Shown here: in pieces, positions 24,408 to 36,444 of the stretch | How positions within the stretch are numbered: the stretch's first letter is position 1 | Layout of the letters: each line of letters opens with the position of its first letter | Assembly: GCA_011033025.1 (NCBI GenBank) | Contig: WFMF01000143.1 | Span: 248,001 to 312,000, forward strand | Length of the DNA: 64,000 bases | Origin: Beroe forskalii | Taxonomy: Eukaryota > Ctenophora > Nuda > Beroida > Beroidae | Direction: 5' to 3' | Notes under the pieces: model-generated | The model's database searches: none | What the model saw: the letters and a program-made list of their open reading frames with translations, nothing else | What the model was told of the DNA's origin: nothing | Made by a program: the position numbers and the translations under genes

Positions 24408-25976
24408 ATGAAGTTTGTTCTGTTCCTGTCATCTACTCGAGTTGGTGTGAGCTACACCGGACAAGGAGCATGGGGAGACAGGGTTGGACTGGGAATATTA
24501 CAGTTTGTCAGTATGGCAAGTGTCTATCTTGTGGTACTGTACTCCTTATTTGTTTTTTCGTCTTATACCAATCCAGCGGATTTATATTCAAATTGTTCAA
24601 CTTTCTCGTCGGATTAACTCCTTGAATTTTGTAGTTTTTCTCACATATCCCCATGTTTTGCAGGGTTGGTAAGCTGGTGGCCGATAGGATGGCTAAGGAA
24701 GGTCACGAAGTGAGTGTCTGGGACCCAAAAGTCATCGAGTTCCCTCTCCTCCAACAACCCATTCAGATGATTGTTGATAAGGTGAGTACTTTCGTCATTG
24801 GTTATTATGAGCCAAGTAACAAAAGGCATTCTTATAATTGCTTACTCGCAATATTATGTTTCAATTTATGATGTAAAGTTCTATAGTTGTGGTGGGTGGA
24901 GAATCCTAGTACCATGATTGTTCAATCTTTCAATAAACCTATATAATTAAAATTTTAGCTGACTCAACTCTCTCCCACCTAACTCAACTCCCCCCCACCT
25001 AACACACCGCTTTCACTGTAACTTTTTAACCACTCCACTCTTTCAGAGCACTATCCCCCAATGGATGATGGACCGTAAGCTGGAGATTGAAGCTGCTGAC
25101 GGGTTCATTGTCTGCACTAGCGAGTACAACTCTGCCATGCCACCTGCCCTCACTAACATGCTCGATCACTTCCCCCCTGCCTCCTTCAGACACCGACCTA
25201 TTGGTGAGTATTGTATATAGATCATTATAGTAGCTTGAATTCTGTGTCTCTGATTTAATTAGCTTGAATTGTGAAAATAATTTGATTAGCTTGTATATAA
25301 TTAAGTCTTTAATTCGATTAGCTTGTATTCAGATTCAGCAATCAATAAGTATATATGTGTCATTCAATCCGCTCAATTTAGCGACTTAAACTATTTGAAC
25401 TGCCATGATGCACCGATTACATCCCATTCGCAGTCCTAAATAATCCTAAATAATCCTGAGTTCTCAGGTCCCCAAATATTATTACATGAAGCACTTGATT
25501 CCCATTCCGAATTAAATAGTAAGATTTTTCACCCCCAGGAATTGTCACGTATAGCATGGGTACTGGAGGTGGAATGAGGGTCCAAGAACAGCTCAAGGCG
25601 ATGGTTACTGACATGGGGATGTTCACAGTCCCTGCTTCCGTCAAGATTGACACTGTCAACAACAAGTTCGATGAGCAAGATATGTGGGGATATGGATTTC
25701 AGAACACATCTTTAATTTTGGAATTAAATTTTTGAAATTTTGAAGTTTATTGTAAGTGATTGAAAACAATCCGCTTTAACGTGTGGAAATTTCCTTTCTC
25801 CAAAACGTTTTGGTGTTGGCTATGTAACCAAACCACTTTTTAAATAATAATCTTCGACAGATAACTGTACAAGTGAACAGATTGTGACGTACGTTGACAG
25901 AATGATTAAAGAATCTATCTGGTATGCTGAAGCTGTGAAGAAGCACAAGGAAGCTAACGGGCTACCCAGCGCTTAG
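24408..25976 (+). CDS. NADPH-dependent FMN reductase-like (flavodoxin-fold) protein
   Basis: Exons are about 24408-24481, 24664-24781, 25047-25203, 25539-25683 (or 25679) and 25874 (or 25861)-25976, giving about 200 residues. MKFVLFLSSTR is the phosphate-binding first strand and loop; GDRVGKLVADRMAKEGHEV, ADGFIVCTSEYNSAMPPALT and YSMGTGGGMRVQEQL are typical of the NADPH:FMN/quinone reductase family (SsuE/YieF/ArsH-like). The predicted role is two-electron reduction of flavin, quinone or azo substrates in the cytosol. Two junctions are odd. Exon 1 to exon 2 keeps frame only if the intron begins GG (ACAG|GGTTGG) or if one G is surplus; CAGGGTTGG is present at both ends of that intron. The last intron can be read as GT-AG (25683/25874) or, with a slightly better protein, across AGATA repeats at 25679/25861. 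Confidence 0.8.
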
Positions 25977-26876
25977 ATATACGTTATAACGTACATGATT
26001 AGATAGATATCAACTAGCTTTTAGACTTTTAGATAGATACCAACTAACATTGATTTGTTCTTATCTTTAATATTTTTATTCACGTTGACCCTCCGCATTA
26101 TTATTATATAAATGTCTTTATCTAACGTACTTTAAAGCCTATTTTCTTTTGATATCTTGCTTTTTAATCACTTGAATTGGTTTAGGATTTATATTTTGAC
26201 CATACAAGCACAACTTATTAAGTTATTAAGTTATTATGCGACAAGTCCTGACCGTTTGAAAAATGCTTCAACTTATTATTTACCATTTCAAATCCTTAGA
26301 GGGACAGGCTCTCTATTATGATTAGCAAATTATTCAAATTTAACATTAATTTTCAGATATTTTATAATCGTAGAATCTATAAATTTTCATGAATTTACAA
26401 TGATAAAGTTTTATATCTTTGAATTTAGAGATGATAAATCGTTATATAATTCGACCTAATTTAGGTTATTGCTATTCGATATATTTACTTGTGTTTTAAG
26501 CAAGACGGATAAAGTTTTACTATGCCCATTATTCTTATTAAGTTATAAATCGCTATCCTCATGTTTTTATTGTGACAACTTTACATGCTGTGCATATCAG
26601 ATAATCAAGTTTAATCCCATTTTTCACATTTATTAGCTTCTTCGTATTATTCGTTTTCACAAATCATTTCACTTTAAAAACCGGAAAACTATTGGTACAG
26701 TGAATTCAACATGCCGGTTGCAGTTGAGTGATCGCATGAAGTAGATATTGATAAAGAAAATTATTGAATATGATATGCAAAAAAAGCAAACTATAATTGT
26801 AATTGTAAATATGACTCAATTCCTCTATATGTCACTTTAACCGGATGATTCATTGATTCAAATTGAAATATAACCC
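25977..26876. other. AT-rich intergenic stretch
   Basis: This is the 3' UTR of the reductase gene and spacer. I see no gene or structured repeat. Confidence 0.4.
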
Positions 26877-26927
26877 TTGACCAATCAGCGCACAGATTTC
26901 TTATGATACTGCGCGCCTATTGGTCAA
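26877..26927. promoter_or_regulatory. Inverted pair of CCAAT boxes upstream of PFDN1
   Basis: TTGACCAATCAGCGCA (26877) and TGCGCGCCTATTGGTCAA (ending 26927) form an inverted repeat with a CCAAT box in each arm, about 280-330 bp before the PFDN1 start codon. CCAAT boxes bind NF-Y. The role is inferred from the motif only. Confidence 0.35.
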
Positions 26928-27033
26928 GCCGTGGCGTTCTTTGGCTCATCTAAGAGCCGTCACGTTATCTTTTATGTACCATAATCCCAGTCTTAACTGA
27001 AATATCGGATAATTGTTTATGAGCCCCCTAATA

Positions 27034-27132
27034 GAATGAATAATTTTCTTTATTCTCTTCTTAGCTCAGTGAAGTGAAAAAGTTCGTTTCACTTCGCTGA
27101 GCTAAGAAGAGAATAAAGAAACTTATTCATTC
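27034..27132. repeat. 99-bp perfect-type hairpin upstream of PFDN1
   Basis: GAATGAATAATTTTCTTTAT followed by TCTCTTCTTAGCTCAGTGAAGTGAAA is mirrored with about two mismatches after a 5-7 base loop near 27083. It lies 70 bp before the PFDN1 ATG and so may be in the promoter or 5' UTR. It is probably a tiny foldback MITE. Confidence 0.75.
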
Positions 27133-27203
27133 ATAATCCCAGTGTGCGTCATAAATAATCCTATTAAACTTCTGACAAAGCGTTTATTTGAGCAAGTCGA
27201 GGC

Positions 27204-28309
27204 ATGGCTGACGCAGAGCTGAAGAAAGCGTTTACTGAGCTCAAAACGAAGAGTGTTGAGACTTCAGCCCGGATCAAGGCTGTGGACGGACAGATAGATC
27301 AGTGTAGGAAGAGGGGCAAACACGCAGAACTGACTTACATGGAGGTTAGTAGTAGCTAAATTACTGACACTGTCCATGCAATATTCTAATCCACGACAAC
27401 CATCAATTCATCAATTGCTGAACTGTGTACTATTCAATCAGTTAGATAATCATATATTTGAAATTTAAATAAGTGCGAAATAATCGCAAATCTGCGAGGC
27501 TGCTCGGGGGGGGGGGATCATGGATTAAGTGCAAGACACGAGGGGTACTAAGTGATTTTTTGCCCAATTTTGAAATACCACCCACCACCCCTTCAGATAA
27601 TCCCATTAACTAAGTGATATTTCGCACCATTTGTAGTGACCCACCCCAAAATTAGCATAAAAACCTATCCAAGCGGCAGATTGTCCCCTGTACTAACTGA
27701 TATTTGTCACTATTTGAAGGTACCCACCCCTAAAGGAGCATAAAACGACGCAGATTGTCCCATGTACTAACTGAAATTTGTCATGTTTTGTAGGGACCCA
27801 CCCCAAAATGAGCAGTTTGTCCCGTGTACTAACTGAAATTTAATACAATTTGTGGGGACCCACCCCAAAATTATGACGTCATCTGGCAAAAAGTGCCCAA
27901 ATATGGAAAAATATGCCATTTGGACTAAGTGATTATGATTTTCCCATGGAGCCACCTCAGTTAGTACAGTGGACTAAGTGATTTCGCCAAGGGCCAAACA
28001 CCACCCACCCCGGCCTCGTGTCTTGCACTTAGTCCCTGATCCCCCCCCGGGCTGCTGTAAATTACTAACACCTAAATCCAGGTGAAACAGAGTGGAAATG
28101 ACACTAACTACTACGAGAGCATTGGGCGGGTGTTCGTACTCGAGCCCCAGGACACCATTCTGGAGCAGCTCCAGGACCGGGCCAACAAAAACCGGGAAAA
28201 CATCCAGAAACTGGAAAACCAGAAGGAATACCTGAACAAGAACCTGAAGGAGAGTGAGAATGCGTTACGGGAACTGGTGGAGAGCAAGAAGACAACGCTG
28301 GTGAAGTAG
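27204..28309 (+). CDS. PFDN1: Prefoldin subunit 1
   Basis: Exons 27204-27344 and 28082-28309 (TAG) join in phase 0 and give 122 residues, the usual size for prefoldin 1. ADAELKKAFTELKTK at the N-terminus, YYESIGRVFVLEP in the middle and the long C-terminal helix from PQDTILEQLQDRANKNRE match the family: two coiled-coil helices flanking a single beta hairpin. The beta subunit of the prefoldin hexamer hands unfolded actin and tubulin to the CCT chaperonin in the cytosol. The start is the first ATG after the promoter-side hairpin. The intron contains a complete 545-bp transposable element, a relative of the one at 16890. Confidence 0.92.
27505..28049. mobile_element. 545-bp non-autonomous element with G/C-tract ends, copy 2 (inverted)
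   Basis: Inverted termini: GGATCATGGATTAAGTGCAA on the left and TTGCACTTAGTCCCTGATCC on the right, each capped by a run of G or C. GGCTGCT flanks both sides (27498-27504 and 28050-28056). The body is a close inverted copy of 16890-17412, with the same ~60-bp internal units. It lies wholly inside the PFDN1 intron. Confidence 0.85.
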
Positions 28310-28714
28310 AGGGGGAGTTTGAGGACTGGGGCACTTTTTATTGTTGTATATAATGCCATAAAAATTAGGAAATATATTATACTCGAGTATCATATTCGAT
28401 GTTGCTTGAATATGTACCAACTGTGAGCTGAGGTGTTTTGTTAACTTTTTCATTTATTATTATTTATTTGTTATATACAAGCGGATGTGTTGGATATATA
28501 TTCACTACAACTCAGTCTATTTCCATGCCTTTTGTTTTTGTTTATCTCTCTGGTACTGTATGGCCATCAAGCCAAAATCATTATTCTGAACTTTTAAAGC
28601 GCTACATGTAATCTATAATTTTGTATTCAGCTTTGGAACTTTTCTAATATTTTTAGTGCACATTATCAGCAATGATATCTCATTTTACCCTGAATTCCCC
28701 TTGAATAGCTCAGG

Positions 28715-31700
28715 ATGTCTGACATACTCCGCAGTCCTGGAGCTCCCCTGGGAGGTGTTGGAACACCCCTACAGAACACCCCCAACACAGCCACCTCTCT
28801 CCCTGGTATACTGCTAGGAACCACCCCCAAATCTCCATCGGTACGTATCATGTAATTCATTGTTCAGATGGTTCAAACATCCCGTCAAGGGGTGGGAGGT
28901 GGTTTTCATATGATCACGCTGCACGTTATTAATACATCTGCTTTAAACGGGGGATAGGGGTCAAAAGTTCTGAAAAGTAAACAATTTGATAACGTTCTTC
29001 TGAGGTTTCACAAGAATAATTCTGAAATTTCCTGTGGCGCGCCATCGGGTACCGTGTTCCTGACTTTAAAACTATTAAATTAGCAGATCATCACGTACGT
29101 ACATAAGACGCGCAACTAGAAATTTCAGAATCTGTGTTCTCGAGACATCTTAGTTCAACACTCAATAGCAAAGGCGACGAGACACTATAATTCACTGTCG
29201 TCTATCTTTCTCAAATTTTCAATAATTCAATGATATCCAGACACCCCCATACTGTCGTTAGGCATTGCACTACTCTCGTTAGGCACTGCAATTCTGTCGT
29301 TAGGCACTGCACTACTGTTGTCACTTTGTTAGACACTGTGTAGTACAACTGTAGAATGTAGATAGGTACTTACACAGTACCTATACAGTATACTGTAGTG
29401 TACGTCCTAGCTCTAGGTACACTGTACACTGTACAGCATTCGTGCTCAGCAAATCAATAATCAATAGGTATCAGCTGATCTCAATATCAAATTTAACTGT
29501 TTTGATTGTATGGCAGTCAACTCTCCTTGTACAATAACTTGCTATAACAAGCTTCAAATAATATATTGTCGTCAGATTAACAGTGGCAGTATCAAGTTAT
29601 AAGAAATTAAAGGCGTGATTTGTTTTCAACTCCTTTTAACAGAGTAACAGCTGAGTTAGATGCCTAAAACAGGTGATAAGATGTCCCCAGTTTACACTTC
29701 TAAATCTTGAAAATGAAATCCACATTCCCAACCTGATCACCCTACAGCGGACTAACACGACCAACTACAACTTTAACACTGTTAGCGGAGGAGGAGGAGG
29801 AAGTAATTCTAACTTCACCACCACACCTGAACACGTCAGATCTACCTCGCCTTCCAGATTCGCTCCTACCAGGTAAGTGTCTTGCAGCGAAAGGTTATGT
29901 ACCAAATCTATAATTGCGGCTGTGTTTTTAATTTTAAAGGAACCATGCTGAAAACCACGCTGCATGCGAAAAAAGTACGTTATTTTATGTAATCATTACC
30001 CATTTTAAAATTTTACACACGGAACCTAAAGATCTCATATTGACAGGTCTGCGAGTTCCAACAAAGAGAACTGCCTGCCCACGGAATCCCTGTACGACAG
30101 TGTGCTCATATCAGATAAGAGTGTCCTGCACAAAACTCCGGAGCGACAGAGCCGAGCTACCACTGCACCTTCTCCTATCACGCCGGGTGAGTTTATCATA
30201 TGTCTCCTATCACGCCAAGTGAGCTATAACTACACACGTTGTGCTTTTGCGGGTGTGCTCTCAGCATGGAAAGTACATTTGTGCGCTATCATTCGCCGCA
30301 AAAGTGCAAAAAAGCACATTTGCGTGCAGCAAAAAGCACAACGCGCGTCGTAATACGCCGCGCACGAAAGTTTCCGAACACCACGGATACACATCTCGAA
30401 AGTACGTTTTCCTAAGTCACTATCAAATACCTCTCTGACTCTGGACTCACACCCCCCCCCCCACCTAACACCCCTCTCTCAGTCCAGCCAACCTAACTCT
30501 AGCAGACTTGTCTGCTCAAAGCTAGGCATAAAACCCTCTTTGGACTGTTGTGAACCCCAGTGAATACTCCTGTGAACCCCATTGCAGGCTCCCTTCTATA
30601 ACCACCTCTCTGGCAGGCAGCAGAGCGAGGTCTAGGTCGCCTGCTCGACGTCTAGGTACGGGTACTCTAGCTGGTGACCTGGTCTATGAGGATCCCCTGG
30701 CGGACACATGGGTCACTGTATTCGGGTAGGTGTGGAAGCGTAAGAGAGATTGCATTGAGTTGTTCTACTGTAGTAAACTTCTATGAAAGATTCTATTTAG
30801 ATTTTTAATGTTTGCAATTTCATTCACTTTCAAGCATGTTAAAAGCTATTTTTAAAAGTGTGATTTAATGTCTAAGTTGAAATACGCTAACCAATGCATG
30901 AGATTTACCAGAACAATTCAATCAACTTCTCATTATTTCAGTTTTTCAGCAAATTCCTCTGAGTTTGTCCTGCAGCACTTCTCTCAGTTCGGGAAAATCA
31001 CGAAGTATGAGAAACCCTCGCAAGGAAATTGGCTTCACTTGATGTTCGAGTCAAAAATTCAGGCTAGAAAGGTGCCTATATCAATAATCATTATGCTAAT
31101 ATGAGCTGCAATTATTAAATTACTTGTTGAAAAATAATAATTTTCAATTTAACGATTTATTGCTGTCATATTCTAGCACTATGATCGAACTTCCCAAATT
31201 CGAATGAAATTTTTCTTCTTCAACTGCTCTTCTCTGGTGCTGTGGATTGTGGAGTGCATGAGTTTCTCTCTTCCAGGCAATCAGTCGTAACGGTTCCATA
31301 CTGAACAGGGACACGATGGTGGGGGTTGTGCCCTGTACTGACGAGGTAACTGTGTTTTATATTATACACTTGATCTGTGTAAAGTGTATAATGTAAAATG
31401 TATAGGGTTGTGCCCTGTACTGACTTACTGACGAGGTAACTTGTATGTGATTTATAATTGTGTGTATAATGTAAAATGTATAGGGTTGTTCCTTGTACTG
31501 ATTCACTGATGAGGTAAATGTGATTTATAGCTTTGTAAAGTGTACAATGTATAAAGTAAAGGCTTAATAAGCTGTCTATAATGTAAAATGAAGAGCTGTG
31601 TATAGTGCATGATTTATTAGCTGCTTAAGGTACATTACATATACACATTACGTATATTACTCATTGTCTACATGCGTTATACTGACCACTGACCAGCGTA

Positions 31701-32165
31701 TAAAAGCTATGCAGAATATTGCGCGAAGCATGTGAATTTAACCTTCAGATTTCTCGTATTTGATTTTATCGAAAGTTAATTTTTAATCGCTAATCAGTGC
31801 AATACGATAGACCATAAAGTTCATTTCACAGAATTGGTAATGAGGTTATGGACTTAAAAGTTAAATTGACGAAGTCGACGATTTAACAATCGATTAGTAT
31901 AGAATTTGTCCTCAAACTGTTCATTTCAGAGGGTAAAAGCGAGTATATCGGACAAGTTAAACTCCTCTGTTATTCATACCCCCAAAAGGAACGCTAAAGC
32001 TCACGAGGTAAAGTTACTGTTGTAGTTTGTTTTATCAAAGTTTCAATTGCACCATTCGCCCATTATTGCAAAAGTTTCATAGAACTTGCTCTGTTATTCT
32101 TCTAGATTTTTGCGCCCTCATTCCATGAGGTTATAAATGAACCCCATCCGTGTCCAAGACAATAA
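28715..32165 (+). CDS. NUP35: Nucleoporin NUP35 (Nup53 type)
   Basis: Exons 28715-28840, 29748-29872, 30047-30186, 30617-30725, 30942-31071, 31277-31345 and 31930-32007 all join in phase through GT-AG introns; a last exon at 32106-32165 (TAA) is possible but less sure. The N-terminal part is Gly/Ser/Thr-rich and disordered. The core, ADTWVTVFGFSANSSEFVLQ, then FSQFGKITKYE, GNWLHLMFESKIQARKAISR and NGSILNRDTMVGVVPCTDE, is the Nup35-type RRM, which dimerises and links NUP93, NUP155 and NDC1 in the inner ring of the nuclear pore. The amphipathic, Trp-ending membrane helix at the C-terminus of known NUP35 proteins is not found, so the last exon may be wrong or further downstream. Two exon ends (at 30186 and 31345) are repeated in the following introns. 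Confidence 0.88.
30171..30225 (+). repeat. Duplicated NUP35 exon 3 end and donor
   Basis: TCTCCTATCACGCC followed by GGGTGAGT at 30171 recurs 32 bp later as TCTCCTATCACGCC followed by AAGTGAGC (second GT at 30219). Use of the second donor would add 32 bases and shift the frame. Confidence 0.75.
31320..31520 (+). repeat. Triplicated NUP35 exon 6 end and donor
   Basis: GGGTTGTGCCCTGTACTGAC and the following GAG|GTAAC donor (authentic boundary 31345) recur with boundaries at about 31435 and 31513, the later copies carrying a small internal duplication (TGACTTACTGACGAG, TGATTCACTGATGAG). The spacers contain GTATAATGTAAAATGTATAG units. Confidence 0.8.
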
Positions 32166-32206
32166 GACACACTCGAATTAGACATTGATTCTTGGTATGG
32201 ATGTGT

Positions 32207-32309
32207 GAATTGGTCAACAAGTCCATCCTGGGAATTGGTCAACAAGTCCATCCTGGGAATTGGTCAACAAGTCCATCCTGGGAATTGGTCAACAAGTCCA
32301 TCCTGGGAA
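32207..32309. repeat. 25-bp minisatellite, four copies
   Basis: Four perfect or near-perfect copies of GAATTGGTCAACAAGTCCAT + CCTGG in tandem, just downstream of the candidate NUP35 stop codon. Confidence 0.9.
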
Positions 32310-32489
32310 TCTTTATCAATTTTCATAAAAGGGCCGTCTATAGGTCTATATGAGCGTCCATAAGTCTCTCAATGTATATATGGCTCATACATATGTATGT
32401 ATAGATGGCGATTTGTCAATCTCCCTCCCTGGCCCTCCCAAGACGTAATGAACTTGTTAAGTTGTAACGACGTGACGTGGTAGATCTTC

Positions 32490-32755
32490 ATCACCCAAGA
32501 CGTTATATCGTAACATGATACGGTTTCAGGTCACCCAAGACTTAGTATTTTAACGAGATATGGTTTCAGGTCACTCAAGACTTAGTATCGTAACGTGATA
32601 CGGTTTCAGGTCACTCAAGACGTAGTATCGTAACGTGATACGGTTTCAGGTCACTCCATACGTAGCATTGTAACAATGTAACGTGATACGGTTTCAGGTC
32701 GCTCAAGACGTAGCATTGTAACGTGATACGGTTTCAGGTCACTCAAGACGTTACT
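32490..32755. repeat. ~40-bp minisatellite, about seven copies
   Basis: Tandem units of the type TCACTCAAGACGTAGTATCG + TAACGTGATACGGTTTCAGG with point changes and one small insertion (near 32665). The units are contiguous, with no unique spacers. Confidence 0.88.
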
Positions 32756-33790
32756 CTCTTGCCACAACGTGACGAAGGCATCCTTTATCGTATGGTAGGC
32801 TACGTTTTGGGCTGGTAGTGATGAGAAAAACTTGTTTTTTTTGTTTTGTTTTTTCGACTTGGAAATTTTGTTTTTAACTCACGGTGATAGCGGAAATAAG
32901 GAAAAGGAAAAAGAACAGTTTTCAATCATATTTGATGTGACATACTGGTGACGATCCAAGTAGGTTATAATAGACTGGAACGAAAACTTGATTATTTACC
33001 GAATTTTGAGGTACTTTTTATCCCAATTTTATTTTATCGTTCTTTTGCATTTGAAATACTAAATTATAAATAAAAGGTTTGTGTTTATTTGAAGATTCAT
33101 GTGGCTTAGCTGCTGCTCTAGCTATCAGATGTGTATCATTTTGAACGAAAATTGAACTCCAAATTATCGTTCAAATAAGTAAGTTTCGGTTTGAATTTAA
33201 TTTGAAAAAAGGTTGGGTAATTCTGAATGAAAATGATGAGATGAGTTTAGAATGAAAGAGGTCCAGAAATTTTCCTACTAACGGTTTGGAAATATTATCG
33301 GGGGCCGGGGCAATCTTCATAAGCTTCATTCCAGACTTGAAAGCGCTTTGCAGTGCTGTTTCTAGAGTTCTAGGATATGGAAAGACGCGAAGTCATCAGA
33401 CAGCGAACGATATCTTCGAATGAAAAGGTACATGCATGGCGCATGCTCTTGAGCTAAAAGGTAACTGGTTCAATTATTTGATCATTTTCATCCTTCATTT
33501 TTCATCCTTCAACAAAAATTTAATCATTTCTTTTTAAAATGTTCACTAACAAATACAGTAACAAAGCATACATTATTTTATGGAACGCAATAAATTCAAC
33601 TTATTGAATTGACTAAATGCTACAGGTTATTTCAAAGAAAATTCGCCCTTTTTAAACCTAAAACTACAAAAAAACAAAAATGAATAATAGTTTTCTTTTC
33701 TACACTACTGGAATTCATTGTCTCTCAGGTTCAGTTTACTTCTTCTTTACCTCCACTGCAACAGGATCTGAGACTGTTTCTTTTCCCTTC
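32756..33790. other. Intergenic stretch between convergent genes
   Basis: AT-rich spacer between NUP35 (+) and the VWD-domain gene (-). It should contain the 3' UTRs of both genes. No gene seen. Confidence 0.4.
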
Positions 33791-36444
33791 TCAGTCACGA
33801 CACAGACCCAATCTCCCAGCCAGCCCAGGACTTGTGGCCTTGTTCGAACCTATCTTTCCCTTGTACTTGCCCTTCTTAACCTTCAGGTTAGACTTGCAGT
33901 TAGTCATCTTCCCATCTACCATTTGGCAGATCTTCACGTCTTTAGCACTCACCGCATCCCCGCTCTCCTTACTGATCTTGAACTGCACATTGCACCCTTT
34001 GTTGGACTTACACTTCACCTTGGATTTCACTGGCTTGATCGTTATCTTGTCTTCTGGTTCTTTAACATTTATTACGAATTCCGCACTATCTCGAGAATCT
34101 CCCTTTGTGGCCTCACAAACGTAGGTCCCTCCAGTTTGCACTTCGATGTCTTTGATCTTGAGTTTGAGTCCGTCATTTGAAACTCCCTCAGTGATGTAAC
34201 TACCCTCTGCGTGCCATTTGATGTCCCCCTTCGCCACTTTGGTGTTCACTTGACAAGTGAGGACCACGTCTTGTCCTGTCATCACTGTTTCTTCTGGGTT
34301 GATGGCCTTTACCCAGTCACTCTCACAATAAGGACAGCACTCGTCGTCCTTTACAGCAGAGATCTCTGAACTGCTGCAGGAAAGGGCAGGACACTTGAAG
34401 GTAGAGCACGACATCTCACCCCCTTCTTCACACGTACATTCCTTGCACTCAGAGTCCTTCTTGATGGTGTCCCCTGTGTTGTAGAACACACCCTCATACA
34501 AACACTTGCACTGGTCCGCTGACACGCACACCCCGTCCTGTAGGAACTGTCCGCTCGGACAGAAACATCCTCGGGCTGTAGCGTCTCCTTCTGGTTCTCG
34601 TTCCAGACATGTTGGTGCCGGGTAAGGTCCAGCAGACATGTAGGTCAAGCCTTCCGGACACTCATAAGGACAGTAATCAACAGATCGTCTCCAATCAGAA
34701 AGATCTACTCCAGCAGCAATGCAACTGTCAGCATAGTTATCGTATTGGGAGCACGCGCAGTTCTTATCAATGAAGCAGTGGCACACATCAGTCATGCAGT
34801 TCTTGTAGAGACCACCATCTGCATCACCAAAGTCCACAACGGAGTGACAGGCAGTGAAAGGTGCTTTCTTGATGTCGTCACAGATGGCAGCTGCCTCTGC
34901 GAAGCCGTTAGGAACATCGTCACAGGGGTGGTAAGGTTCAGGAGGGGCTGGACAGTTCTCGTCATACGTTTGGTGCTTGATACCCAAGGTATTCGGGTTG
35001 TTGCCTTCAAACTCGTCATTCGGATTGTCGTTCCAGTTACCGCAGATTCCCTCGGAAATGCCACTGCACGACCCGTGAAGCAGGATTTGGGCGTTGATGT
35101 ATTTTCCGGCGTTCATGGCAAGGATGCTGACAGCTGGAGTCCTGCCTTTACTCGGCTGTTGTAGCATTATCTGGAGCTGTCCGTTGTTAGCTATCGTTAC
35201 TTTGTCTCCGTTGGTGAAGGTCTTAACATATGGGAGTTGCACCACATTTCCATCCACTGTAGCTCTGTAGTTGTTTGCTATGGCGTAGGTAGATCCTTTG
35301 AACCTTAGCTCAGCTCTAAGAGTGTACCTAGGGGCTCTACCGTAGAAATCTACGTTCTTCAGGAACACCGCAAAGTCTTCACAGCTTGCAGCTTGGTAGG
35401 TGCAGTCACCATGGAAATCATAGTACTTACCATCGAATGTCTTGTAATGTGGGTCTCCGGAGCTGGTGCAAAGTCCGTCGTTCTTCACGCACTTTGACAG
35501 GCATGTATCCTGGTCAGTCCATTTGTAAGTTCCATGTGCACAGGATATATCTTCTCCTTCACACCTGCACACCAGACCATTGAACCCACACGCACAGGTC
35601 TTACCGTCCTCTGACTCGAAGGACTGGCCTCCTCTCCACTCCTTCCCGTCGCTGTCCACACACACAGAATCTTCTGGAGATCCGTAGATCTCAAGCTCTG
35701 CAATATTCAGATACCCATCATTAGGGTAGCCACCACGGGGCTGGGCTCTCAGGATTACTGCCTGACCTGTCTTCTCAATGTTGGGAATCTCGTAGACCTG
35801 TCTACGCTCGTCCACCATAGTCTTGATGAGAGTATCGTCAATCCAGACTGTCATGCCTTGCATTCGGGGGCTGTAGTCCTTCCTGGCCCAGATCTGGATG
35901 CTGTCAATGAACACTGGTTTCCCAAAGTCCACCTTCAAGAATACAGTTGGTCCTGTGCTTTTGGAAACCTGAAAAGTTGAGATCAAATTACTTGTAGTGC
36001 GTGGGATTGCGTTGGTTATTTCAATGGTAATACTAGGCATTATATCGATATTTTGTTTTATAAAGGTCAGTGTACCAAAGGAGGAAAGGTCGCTTTATCA
36101 AACACTTTTGAAAAAAGAGATGAAATGTCATGACTACAGAGTATTATTTATTGCCAATGCTATTTACGATGATAATCGAGGAATTTGAGGCCCAAGGAAA
36201 ACGTCATATCGGTATGATTAGGTTTCTCAAACTTATCAATTACGTGGCATTAACTCACATAGACTGAGCTGGAATGACTCCATGGAATCCAAGTGGGGTA
36301 TCTGTTTCCATCTATAGCTTTGTCTGGCCCTGTGAACTGGTCCCAAGAGTCAGTGGCTGTAGCGACCCCGTAGGGGGCTATGTTCTCAAAAGCTGTAACA
36401 CCTTGCAGTGCTAGCAACGTTACAACGATCAACGTGTAAAGCAT
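33791..36444 (-). CDS. Secreted discoidin-like, VWD, TIL, VWC and Ig domain protein
   Basis: Two exons, 36444-36259 and 35968-33791, join in phase 0 and give 787 residues. The order is: signal peptide (MLYTLIVVTLLALQGVTA); an F5/8-type or fucolectin-like domain (NIAPYGVATATDSWDQFTGP ... SIQIWARKDYSPRMQGMTVW ... ELEIYGSP); a Cys-rich VWC-like stretch; a VWD domain (SSGDPHYKTFDGKYYDFHGD, CGNWNDNPNDEF) with C8; a TIL-like segment (CPEGLTYMSAG...CFCPSGQFLQ); a VWC repeat (CLYEGVFYNTGDTIKKDSEC); an Ig domain (VVLTCQV...GTYVCEA); and a Lys-rich basic tail. This layout resembles SCO-spondin/mucin-type matrix proteins. A role in mesoglea, mucus or extracellular matrix is inferred. It shows a cysteine-rich secreted design with one intron only, unlike the intron-rich neighbours. 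I cannot assign an orthologue. Confidence 0.85.

Noticed and set aside
25680..25873. U12-type AT-AC intron in the reductase gene
   Set aside because: The start ATATGTGG lacks the ATATCCTT consensus and the end is not AC; a GT-AG solution is available at 25683/25874.
32490..32755. CRISPR-like array
   Set aside because: The ~40-base units are contiguous without unique spacers, and the DNA is clearly animal; it is a minisatellite.
33680..34180. 166-codon open frame on the plus strand
   Set aside because: It lies antisense to the VWD/Ig gene and has no recognisable domain; it is a shadow of the real minus-strand frame.
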